Position numbers and translations under genes: made by a program. A model generated the notes under the pieces. The model had not been told where the DNA came from. It did not search any database and saw nothing but the letters and a program-made list of their open reading frames with translations. A DNA stretch of 14,253 nucleotides from contig CAJTYC010000024.1 of assembly GCA_910584185.1 (NCBI GenBank), forward strand, positions 13,989 to 28,241. Reading direction: 5' to 3'. This DNA is from an uncultured Muribaculaceae bacterium (lineage in GTDB: Bacteria; Bacteroidota; Bacteroidia; Bacteroidales; Muribaculaceae). Positions 1-5,395 of this stretch are shown one piece after another (within the stretch, counting starts at the first letter, position 1; every line of letters starts with the position of its first letter).

Positions 1-52
1 CACCTGACTGTTAATCAGGGGGTCGTTGGTTCAAGCCCATCCTGAAGCGCCA
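1..52 (+). tRNA. tRNA-Asn(GTT), 3' part only
   Basis: The window opens inside a tRNA gene. The anticodon stem CCTGA/TCAGG (3-7, 15-19) encloses loop CTGTTAA with anticodon GTT at 10-12, which reads Asn codons. The T arm is GTTGG-TTCAAGC-CCATC (25-41) with one T-T mismatch. The 3' acceptor strand is CTGAAGC (42-48), followed by discriminator G49 and an encoded CCA (50-52). The 5' acceptor strand and D arm lie before the window. A terminator follows at once, so this is the last gene of its transcript. Confidence 0.9.
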
Positions 53-53
53 A

Positions 54-84
54 AAGAGAATCACATTCGCGATTCTCTTTTTTG
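54..84 (+). terminator. Intrinsic terminator after tRNA-Asn
   Basis: A perfect 9-bp stem, AAGAGAATC (54-62) with GATTCTCTT (71-79), closes an 8-base loop and runs into T78-T83. It starts two bases after the tRNA CCA. Confidence 0.85.
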
Positions 85-200
85 TCGTTTTTTTGTCGTC
101 GCCGGAGGCTCCTCCCTCCCGGTGGCTCCGCGTCAATAAGCGCGTCGCGAAACCTTTGGGATGCAGGAGTCTCTGGCGACGACTATAAAAGACTAAAAAA
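78..200. repeat. Long imperfect palindrome between convergent tRNA-Asn and rpsO
   Basis: Bases 95-113 pair with 165-183 as a continuous 19-bp stem. Its outer 9 bp (GTCGTCGCC with GGCGACGAC) and inner 5 bp (CTCCT with AGGAG) are perfect, and the middle 5 bp include two G-U pairs if read as plus-strand RNA. Outside it, T-rich 78-94 partly mirrors A-rich 184-200, so the symmetry reaches the tails of both flanking terminators. The loop 114-164 is GC-rich with short CGCG inverted repeats. No open frame is credible here. It could be a REP-like element, a structured RNA or a simple transcription barrier. Confidence 0.55.
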
Positions 201-222
201 GGAGCATCCTTTCGGACACTCC
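195..222 (-). terminator. Intrinsic terminator of rpsO
   Basis: On the minus strand GGAGTGTCC-GAAA-GGATGCTCC forms a 9-bp stem (two G-U pairs) closed by a GAAA tetraloop (201-222) and followed by six T (200-195). It lies 26 bases past the rpsO stop codon. Confidence 0.85.
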
Positions 223-248
223 TTCTGATGCATTTATTCGGGACCGGA

Positions 249-524
249 TTACTTGCGGATGCCGAGTTCCTTCTTGGCGATGATTGCGCGGTAACGGTTG
301 ATATCCTTGCGAATCAGGTAGTCAAGGAGGCTGCGACGCTGGCCTACGAGAGCCTTAAGTGCGCGGGCAGTGGTGTAATCCTTGTGGTTGTTTTTCAGAT
401 GCTCAGTGAGGTGCTTGATGCGCACGGAGAAGAGAGCGATCTGGCTTTCAGGGCTACCGGTATCGTTAGCGCCAGTGCCGTAAGTCTCGAAAATCTTTTT
501 CTTTTCTTCAGATGAAAGATGCAT
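249..524 (-). CDS. rpsO: 30S ribosomal protein uS15
   Basis: This 91-residue protein binds 16S rRNA at the central-domain three-way junction and nucleates assembly of the 30S platform. The family signature is clear: ANDTGSPESQIALFSVRI in the N-terminal half and GQRRSLLDYLIRKDINRY in the C-terminal half, with the conserved basic tail. The length matches the usual 88-91 residues. I place the start at the ATG at 524 because it gives the canonical N-terminus (MHLSSEEKKKIF). The frame stays open 19 codons further upstream to an ATG at 581, but that extension is Cys-rich and unlike any uS15. No strong Shine-Dalgarno precedes the ATG. The gene is monocistronic with its own promoter (667-697), a long foldable leader and a terminator. 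Confidence 0.97.
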   Translation of the reverse strand: MHLSSEEKKKIFETYGTGANDTGSPESQIALFSVRIKHLTEHLKNNHKDYTTARALKALVGQRRSLLDYLIRKDINRYRAIIAKKELGIRK

Positions 525-660
525 TTTGTTGAGAGTAATTAAATGGGTTAAACATGTGCGGCATGAGGCCGCAATGGACACTTTTCGCGCAAAAGCGACA
601 GCTCCGCAGCCCTGCCCGAGGCCGGGACACTCTCATCGGAGCGCACTTTTATCGTGAAAA
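525..660 (-). promoter_or_regulatory. Structured 5' leader of rpsO, candidate S15-responsive
   Basis: The promoter at 667-697 implies a leader of about 135 nt. In transcript order it holds GCTCCG/CGGAGC (642-637 with 606-601) enclosing CCCG/CGGG (626-623 with 618-615), then CGCTTTT/AAAAGTG (597-591 with 585-579), then GCGGC-CTCAT-GCCGC (572-558) about 33 bases before the ATG. No open frame in it resembles a gene. uS15 represses its own mRNA through leader structures in several bacterial groups, and these structures are not conserved between groups. Assigning that role here is inference. Confidence 0.5.
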
Positions 661-666
661 GCGATG

Positions 667-697
667 CAAAATTACAAAAATATTTGGTAAATACAAA
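667..697 (-). promoter_or_regulatory. Bacteroidota-type promoter for rpsO
   Basis: On the minus strand, TTTG (697-694), a 19-base spacer and TAATTTTG (674-667) match the Bacteroidota -33/-7 consensus. Transcription should start near 660. It interleaves with the divergent rplU promoter. Confidence 0.7.
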
Positions 698-714
698 ATT
701 TTCAGCTAATTTTG
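683..714 (+). promoter_or_regulatory. Bacteroidota-type promoter for rplU-rpmA
   Basis: TTTG (683-686), a 20-base spacer and TAATTTTG (707-714) match the Bacteroidota -33/-7 consensus exactly. The predicted start is near 719, giving a leader of about 80 nt. Its -33 box lies between the -33 and -7 boxes of the opposing rpsO promoter. Confidence 0.75.
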
Positions 715-727
715 CAGTCGCAAATAT

Positions 728-773
728 GCCGGGCAGGCAGATTAAGTTCTCCAAGAGGGAGGCGCCTGACGGT
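728..773 (+). promoter_or_regulatory. Hairpin in the rplU leader
   Basis: CAGGC (734-738) pairs with GCCTG (764-768), and CCG (729-731) with CGG (770-772), separated by a GG/A internal loop. Inside, CTCC (749-752) pairs with GGAG (758-761). The structure ends 24 bases before the rplU ATG. L21 mRNA leaders are known in other phyla, but an autoregulatory role here is only inferred from position. Confidence 0.4.
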
Positions 774-797
774 ACGATTAAACACAAAAGATAAAAA

Positions 798-1121
798 ATG
801 TACGCAATCGTAGAAATCAAAGGACAGCAGTTCAAGGCTGAAGAAGGCAAGTTTCTGTATGTTCACCATCTCGGTGACGAGGTGAAGGAGGGCGATGCCA
901 TCAGCTTCGACAAAGTCCTTCTGCTCGACGTGGACGGCAACGTCCAGGTAGGCGCACCCTCAGTGGAGGGAGTAAAAGTAGAGTGCGAAGTGATGCTTCC
1001 GCTCGTAAAGGGAGACAAAGTGATTGTTTTTAAGAAAAAACGTCGCAAAGGTTACCGTCGTCTCAATGGTCACCGTCAGCAGTTCTCCAAAGTGATGATC
1101 AAGAAAATTGTAACCGCATAA
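798..1121 (+). CDS. rplU: 50S ribosomal protein bL21
   Basis: This 107-residue protein is a 23S rRNA-binding component of the large subunit. The typical N-terminus MYAIVEIKGQQFKAEEG and the basic C-terminal block FKKKRRKGYRRLNGHRQQF identify the family, and the length agrees with the usual 100-110 residues. The ATG at 798 is the only plausible start and is preceded by an A-rich stretch rather than a clear Shine-Dalgarno. It is first in a two-gene transcript with rpmA, which begins 13 bases after the stop. This rplU-rpmA pairing is almost universal in bacteria. It is driven by the promoter at 683-714 and may be controlled through the leader hairpin. Confidence 0.97.
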   Translation: MYAIVEIKGQQFKAEEGKFLYVHHLGDEVKEGDAISFDKVLLLDVDGNVQVGAPSVEGVKVECEVMLPLVKGDKVIVFKKKRRKGYRRLNGHRQQFSKVMIKKIVTA

Positions 1122-1134
1122 ACCAAAAAAGGAA

Positions 1135-1398
1135 ATGGCACATAAAAAAGGTGTAGGTAGTTCGAAGAACGGCCGCGAGTCAGAGAGCAAACGACTTGGT
1201 GTTAAGATTTTTGGTGGTGCGAACTGCAAGGCAGGCAACATCCTGAAGCGTCAGCGTGGCACAGTGCACCACCCCGGTTTGAACGTGGGTATGGGCAAGG
1301 ACCACACACTCTTCGCATTGATCGACGGAGTTGTGGTGTTCACCACCGGCAAGGAAGGCCGCAAGTTTATCAACGTGCAGCCGCATCAAGCCAACTAA
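1135..1398 (+). CDS. rpmA: 50S ribosomal protein bL27
   Basis: This 87-residue protein has an N-terminal tail that reaches the peptidyl-transferase centre. It starts directly with MAHKKGVGSSKNGRES, the mature-type N-terminus, so there is no Firmicutes-style cleavable leader. Conserved stretches include SKRLGVKIFGG, GNILKRQRGT and HPGLNVGMGKDHTLFA. The length fits the family (about 85). It is the second gene after rplU with a 13-base gap, in which AAAGGA (1128-1133) resembles a Shine-Dalgarno but is almost adjacent to the ATG. The stop codon TAA (1396-1398) is part of an inverted repeat around the downstream terminator. Confidence 0.97.
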   Translation: MAHKKGVGSSKNGRESESKRLGVKIFGGANCKAGNILKRQRGTVHHPGLNVGMGKDHTLFALIDGVVVFTTGKEGRKFINVQPHQAN

Positions 1399-1484
1399 TA
1401 GTCACTTACAGATAAAATGAAAAGCCCCGGCAATGCCGAGGCTTTTCATTTTATCTTAGTAGGTGTTCAAATTAGTGACTATTA
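1396..1484. repeat. Outer inverted repeat carrying both convergent stop codons
   Basis: TAATAGTCACT (1396-1406) is the exact reverse complement of AGTGACTATTA (1474-1484). The left arm begins with the rpmA stop codon and the right arm ends with the stop codon of the minus-strand hydrolase. The terminator at 1411-1455 sits between the arms. Confidence 0.8.
1411..1455. terminator. Bidirectional terminator between rpmA and the hydrolase gene
   Basis: GATAAAATGAAAAGC (1411-1425) pairs perfectly with GCTTTTCATTTTATC (1441-1455). The stem continues inward through C1426-G1440 and, past one C-A mismatch, CGGC/GCCG (1428-1431, 1435-1438). The A-rich left and T-rich right arms give a U-rich 3' side in either direction, fitting the convergent genes. 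Confidence 0.85.
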
Positions 1485-2525
1485 GTACATCGGGGTGAAG
1501 GGTTCGGACTTCACGAGGCGGTGGTTGGCACAGCCCACGAGGTCGGAGGTCTTAGAAGTGTCGAGCTTCAGCACGCTCTTGCCGGGACGTAAATCAAGAG
1601 TCTTGAGGTCTACGTAATAATAGCCGGGGTTGACACAGAGGTCGAAGTAGTAACGCAGGTCGCGCGTGTTGCTATAACTGCGCCACTGTGTGCTGCTCAC
1701 ATTGGGTTCGCCCTGTATGAGATAGGTGTAAGGCACACAACTCGGCACAATCACGCTCTTCGCGATGGCCACGGCAAGGTCGGGGTCGCTCACAGCTTCC
1801 ACATGGTGAGCAAAATAATTTGCACGCACACAGCGGTCGGGGCTGCTCACGGTGCCGGGCAACATGTGTACACCACCTATCTTATCCCAATAGTTGAGGA
1901 TAGCCTGCATGTCGGGCCATTTAGGGTCGTTGGTCATTGCCTGATAGTCACCCATGTCGTAGATGCTTATCACGCCCTTGTCAAACTCAAATATGATGCT
2001 TTTCCCGGTGGCATCGGTCACGCCCCAGTGAAGCGCGGAGACTGTGCCACCATCGAAAGTGGCACCCTGTATATCAAACTTGACTGACTGCAACAACTCC
2101 TTCACCTCATCTACCGTGGCGCAATTGTCGAGCAGCCACGCCGGAAACACTGCAAGCGACATCATATATGGCTTGGAGACGGTATCATTGTAAACTGTTC
2201 CCTTGCAGAACAGTCCGTTTACCACAAGACCCTTTTCATTCATACCCTCCGTGACGCCACCGTCGTAACTCACAGCATACACAGCACCATATTTCGACTC
2301 CCACTTTATGGGGTTATCGAGATTAGTGCTTTGTTTCTGCATACCACGTGGATAAACGTAGAGATTTGTAGGAATCGGGGTCTTCCAATCGAGCGAACGC
2401 CCTACCACAAAGAGGTTATCGAGTCCTTTATATAACACGCGTGTGCAGGCATCTCCCTGCATAGGGGCCAGCGACATGGCTGCCAGAGCAGCGACACCAG
2501 CCAGAGTCTTAGCAATATTTTTCAT
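1482..2525 (-). CDS. Secreted choloylglycine hydrolase family enzyme (bile salt hydrolase or penicillin V acylase type)
   Basis: This 347-residue Ntn-hydrolase of the linear-amide hydrolase family would cleave either glycine/taurine-conjugated bile salts or acyl amides. Residues 1-26 form a signal peptide (positive MKNIAK, hydrophobic core) ending in GDA, so export would leave Cys27 as the free N-terminal nucleophile. Other family catalytic residues are visible: R43 and D46 in VGRSLDW, N103 in LVVNGLF, N199 in AMTNDPKWP, and R231 in SSPDRCVR. The N-terminal CTRVLY matches Bacteroides homologues. It sits last in a run of minus-strand genes after two lipoproteins and ends at the shared bidirectional terminator. 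I saw no clear promoter in the 81-base gap upstream. For a gut organism bile salts are the likelier substrate, but sequence alone does not separate that from penicillin V or N-acyl-lactone activity. Confidence 0.88.
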   Translation of the reverse strand: MKNIAKTLAGVAALAAMSLAPMQGDACTRVLYKGLDNLFVVGRSLDWKTPIPTNLYVYPRGMQKQSTNLDNPIKWESKYGAVYAVSYDGGVTEGMNEKGLVVNGLFCKGTVYNDTVSKPYMMSLAVFPAWLLDNCATVDEVKELLQSVKFDIQGATFDGGTVSALHWGVTDATGKSIIFEFDKGVISIYDMGDYQAMTNDPKWPDMQAILNYWDKIGGVHMLPGTVSSPDRCVRANYFAHHVEAVSDPDLAVAIAKSVIVPSCVPYTYLIQGEPNVSSTQWRSYSNTRDLRYYFDLCVNPGYYYVDLKTLDLRPGKSVLKLDTSKTSDLVGCANHRLVKSEPFTPMY

Positions 2526-2606
2526 AGTCTTATAATGAATCTGTTTAGACTATAACAACTTAGACTCCCAAACGGTTCGCAGCCGACAGCCGGCATGAGT
2601 CAATCT

Positions 2607-3104
2607 TCAGAAATTAATCAAGACGGGTGCACCCGGAAGCCCTACATATGGATAATCGGGAAACGCGAGCTTGAATTCGGCGGCACGTTTCCGCGCATCT
2701 TGCAGCGAGGTCAGCGTGTCGGCAACGGCATAAAACTTGCCGGCCTGAGCCTTTGCGGGCGTCGCCGACTTCCATCCGGCCGCGTTGAGGTCGGCCGAAG
2801 AGGCCTTGGCATTGGTGTCGATTTTAAAGACACCCACTGCCACAGCCCAATTGCCGCCCGGGCGGGAGCCGTCGAGCAGGCGGAGGCGTTCGCGCAGCAC
2901 AAAAATTGAGTCACCATCCACTATGCGGAGCTGCGGGCCATCGTCGCTCAGCAAACCGGTGGCCGGACGCATCTGCTGCTCCGCAGCCTCGGCACGCTTC
3001 TTCAATGCCGCATCGTAAGCGGCCTTATAATTCTTCTCGGTGGGCTTGCATGATACAAGCATAAGCGCGGCCAAGGCCGCGCTTATCATTATAGAATACT
3101 TCAT
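2607..3104 (-). CDS. SPOR-domain lipoprotein
   Basis: This 165-residue protein begins with a lipoprotein signal peptide: a hydrophobic run followed by lipobox LVSC with Cys19 as the lipidation site. A charged helical stretch follows (about 24-48, TEKNYKAAYDAALKKRAEAA). The C-terminal part, about 85-163, has the pattern of a SPOR peptidoglycan-binding domain as seen in small Bacteroidales lipoproteins: NWAVAVGVFK strand, ADLNAAGW helix, GKFYAVADT strand, DARKRAAEFK helix, and a final strand. SPOR domains bind glycan strands stripped of stem peptides, often near division sites. The gene lies 71 bases downstream of another lipoprotein gene on the same strand and may be cotranscribed. The domain call rests on pattern only, without an alignment. 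Confidence 0.72.
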   Translation of the reverse strand: MKYSIMISAALAALMLVSCKPTEKNYKAAYDAALKKRAEAAEQQMRPATGLLSDDGPQLRIVDGDSIFVLRERLRLLDGSRPGGNWAVAVGVFKIDTNAKASSADLNAAGWKSATPAKAQAGKFYAVADTLTSLQDARKRAAEFKLAFPDYPYVGLPGAPVLINF

Positions 3105-3138
3105 TTAAGTATTAAGTCAGAGTTATTAATTATGAAGT

Positions 3139-3156
3139 AGTAGCTATATGGCTACT
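3139..3156 (-). other. Small hairpin between two lipoprotein genes
   Basis: AGTAGC (3139-3144) and GCTACT (3151-3156) form a 6-bp stem with a 6-base loop in the 71-base gap. There is no T-tract, so it is not a standard terminator. It might be an mRNA processing or stability element, or chance. Confidence 0.3.
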
Positions 3157-3175
3157 TGCATTTGCATCACTGCGA

Positions 3176-4042
3176 TCAGTCTGTCTGAATCACGAGGTGG
3201 TTGGTGAGCGACCAGAACTTGTCGGGGTTGACAATCTGGATGGTCTTCGGGCCATTCTTCTCACCCACTATGCGGTATGAGTTTTCGGGCATGTTGGTCC
3301 AGATTTTCACCTTCTTGGCATTGGTGGGGATAGAAGTGAGGTTGCGCTTGTCGCCCTTCACGAAGTAAGAGGCATCGAAATTACCCTTGAGCACCTTGGT
3401 GGAGCCGAGGAATTTCTTTTCGAGCAAGCCTTTCTTCTTGAGTTCCTTGTTGCTGCCGATAGCGTAGTACACCTCGTTTGCTTCATTTTCGGCGGCTGTC
3501 GCTGCTGCCTGAGCCTCCTCCTTGGCAGCGGTCTCGGTGGCAACCTGCTCCTGAGTTTCAGCTACCTTGGTGTTGAGGTTGGAGATTTCGGTCTTGGCGT
3601 TGCTGAGGTCACTTTCGAGCTGGGCAATCTTGGCATCCTGCTGCTCGATGTGCTGGCGGAGCTGCGCGATGGTCTTAGCCTGAACGCTGTTGTCGGCGCC
3701 GGAAGCCTTCACCTTAGCCTCCATCTGCTCGAGGAGCTGCTTGTTGGCAGCGAGGCGAGCCTTGATGGCCGACAGATTATGGCGAATCTCCGCGCGACGG
3801 TCAGCGGCATCACCTGCACCCATGTTGTAGAGAAGGCCTTCCTGCGTGTTGATCGAGTCGAGACCGGTGTAGATGTCACCCATGAGGAGCATGAGGGAGT
3901 CGTTGAAGTTGGTGGCTTCCTCATATTCAGCTGTCAAATCGGCGATTTTTGCTGAATCCTCTTCGATTTTTTTTTGGTCCTTTCCGGCGCATGAGGAAAG
4001 GAGCAGCGCACCGAGTGCGAAGAAAAATGCTGTCTTTTTCAT
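3176..4042 (-). CDS. Coiled-coil lipoprotein with conserved Bacteroidales C-terminal domain
   Basis: This 288-residue surface or periplasmic lipoprotein has a signal peptide with lipobox LSSC (Cys18). A long Ala/Glu/Lys/Gln-rich coiled coil follows from about 25 to 190, with heptad-like runs such as QLRQHIEQQDAKIAQLES. A globular C-terminal domain (about 191-288) contains YYAIGSNKELKKKGLLEK, GNFDASYF, and PDKFWSLTNHLVIQ. From memory this architecture and ending resemble the Bacteroides Cbp1-type collagen-binding glycoprotein adhesins. That link is tentative, and many members of the group are simply unnamed lipoproteins. It is the upstream neighbour of the SPOR lipoprotein. I found no consensus promoter in the 66 bases before its ATG. 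Confidence 0.75.
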   Translation of the reverse strand: MKKTAFFFALGALLLSSCAGKDQKKIEEDSAKIADLTAEYEEATNFNDSLMLLMGDIYTGLDSINTQEGLLYNMGAGDAADRRAEIRHNLSAIKARLAANKQLLEQMEAKVKASGADNSVQAKTIAQLRQHIEQQDAKIAQLESDLSNAKTEISNLNTKVAETQEQVATETAAKEEAQAAATAAENEANEVYYAIGSNKELKKKGLLEKKFLGSTKVLKGNFDASYFVKGDKRNLTSIPTNAKKVKIWTNMPENSYRIVGEKNGPKTIQIVNPDKFWSLTNHLVIQTD

Positions 4043-4108
4043 ATCGGTTAAATTTTAGTTTAAATTCGTTTAGTTAACTCTGTTTATAGCTTTGCGTGGG
4101 CCGGGATA

Positions 4109-4780
4109 TTATCTCGACCCTACGACAATAACAATTTCACCCCTCGTTTGGTTTTGTTCGAAGTGTAAAAAAAGATTCCCGAGTGTGTCTCGCCTTATCT
4201 CTTCGTGCAATTTTGAGATTTCGCGGCACACTGCAGCCGGCCTATCCTCGCCGAAACTCTCGGCAAGTTGGCGCAGCGTGCGTGCGAGGCGCAGGGGTGA
4301 CTCATATATTATGACGGTGCGGTCTTCTTCGGCAAGCCGGGCGAGTCTGGTAGCCCTCCCCTTCTTGAGCGGCAAAAAACCCTCGAAGCAGAACCTGTCG
4401 CACGGAAGTCCGCTGGCCACGAGCGCCGGGACGAATGCTGTGGCACCGGGCAGACACTCCACCTCGATGCCCGCATCACGGCAAGCACGCGCGAGCATAA
4501 ATCCGGGGTCGGAAATGCCGGGAGTGCCGGCATCGCTCACAAGAGCCACATCCTTGCCGGCTGCAATCTCCTCCACAAGGCCTTCCACTGCACGGTGTTC
4601 ATTGTTGCGGTGATGGCTCCGCATTGGCGTGTGTATGTCGAAGTGCTTCATCAGCACTGCGCTGGTGCGCGTATCCTCAGCCAATATCAAGTCGGCCTCC
4701 TTGAGCACACGTATGGCCCTGAAAGTCATATCCTCAAGATTGCCCACCGGGGTGGGCACTATATGCAACATGCCGCTCAT
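4109..4780 (-). CDS. rsmI: 16S rRNA (cytidine1402-2'-O)-methyltransferase
   Basis: This 223-residue SAM-dependent enzyme of the tetrapyrrole-methylase fold methylates the ribose 2'-O of C1402 at the ribosomal P site. Diagnostic motifs are VPTPVGNLEDMTFRAI (8-23), LAEDTRTS, the SAM-loop SDAGTPGISDPG, and CLPGATAFVPALVASGLP. The protein ends soon after GEIVIVVGSR and so lacks the C-terminal extension of the roughly 286-residue E. coli enzyme. A short form is usual in Bacteroidota. I place the start at 4780 because the ATG overlaps the TGA of the upstream gene as ATGA, implying translational coupling; an alternative ATG lies at 4771. It is last in a probable dacB-unknown-rsmI operon. No strong terminator is visible in the 66 bases before the next gene. 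Confidence 0.95.
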   Translation of the reverse strand: MSGMLHIVPTPVGNLEDMTFRAIRVLKEADLILAEDTRTSAVLMKHFDIHTPMRSHHRNNEHRAVEGLVEEIAAGKDVALVSDAGTPGISDPGFMLARACRDAGIEVECLPGATAFVPALVASGLPCDRFCFEGFLPLKKGRATRLARLAEEDRTVIIYESPLRLARTLRQLAESFGEDRPAAVCREISKLHEEIRRDTLGNLFLHFEQNQTRGEIVIVVGSR

Positions 4781-5346
4781 TGCCCGTAATGCGTTTTAAT
4801 TACTGCCATAAGCTCCTGCACTTCCGCTGAGTCCGGGTCGAGGCCCAGGTCGTTGAAGAAATAATCTTCAGCCTCCTCATAAGTGCCGAGAGTGGAGAGT
4901 TTATCGAGCGCGGAGTTGAAGTCGGCATCGCTCCCACCAAATATCATGCGGCGAAACTTGAAGCGGTCGTTTAGGCAAAAGAGAGGACGGTCGGCCTTGG
5001 GCTTTGCAAGCTCCGGCTCAGTGACCGACAATTGCTCTTCATCCACACTTACCGTATCGGGCTGGGTGTCAGTGATTGAAACTTCATCCGTTTCCTCTAC
5101 ATTCTCCACTATAACTTCAGCTTCAACTTTAGCATCCACTTCAGCATCGGCAGCCTTAGCCTCTTCAGCATCGGAGGTCTCAGGGTCTTCAGCCTTCAAC
5201 TCGTGGAGCTGCTCAGACACTGCATCGATGCGTGTGTGCATAAGCGGAAGCAGGTCAGAGAGTTTGTCGGCACGCAATTGCGCCAACTCCAAGAGGCCTT
5301 CCACCTCATACACAAGATTTTTTATCTCGTTAAGTTTATCTTTCAT
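4777..5346 (-). CDS. Conserved acidic protein of unknown function, coupled to rsmI
   Basis: I cannot assign a function to this 189-residue cytoplasmic protein. Residues 1-50 are predicted helical or coiled coil (KLNEIKNLVYEVEGLLELAQ). About 51-115 is a very acidic, low-complexity Glu/Asp/Ala/Val linker that is probably disordered. About 120-189 is a compact domain with LFCLNDRFKFRRMIFGG, TYEEAEDYFFNDLGLDP and a helical end. From memory this C-terminal block recurs in unnamed Bacteroidales proteins. It has no signal peptide or membrane segment. Its stop overlaps the rsmI start by four bases (ATGA), and dacB ends 49 bases upstream, with a hairpin in the gap. The context hints at a link to translation or the cell wall but does not fix one. 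Confidence 0.8.
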   Translation of the reverse strand: MKDKLNEIKNLVYEVEGLLELAQLRADKLSDLLPLMHTRIDAVSEQLHELKAEDPETSDAEEAKAADAEVDAKVEAEVIVENVEETDEVSITDTQPDTVSVDEEQLSVTEPELAKPKADRPLFCLNDRFKFRRMIFGGSDADFNSALDKLSTLGTYEEAEDYFFNDLGLDPDSAEVQELMAVIKTHYGQ

Positions 5347-5395
5347 AACTTCTATATTTCGTTGCCATGTGCATTGCGCACGGCGGCTTTACAAT

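Noticed and set aside
525..581. A 19-codon N-terminal extension of rpsO starting at 581
   Set aside because: The extension is unlike any uS15. The ATG at 524 gives the canonical N-terminus, and the region folds as an RNA leader.
2445..2447. Cys27 of the hydrolase as a lipoprotein attachment site
   Set aside because: The preceding residues (GDA) do not form a lipobox, and this cysteine is the family's catalytic nucleophile.
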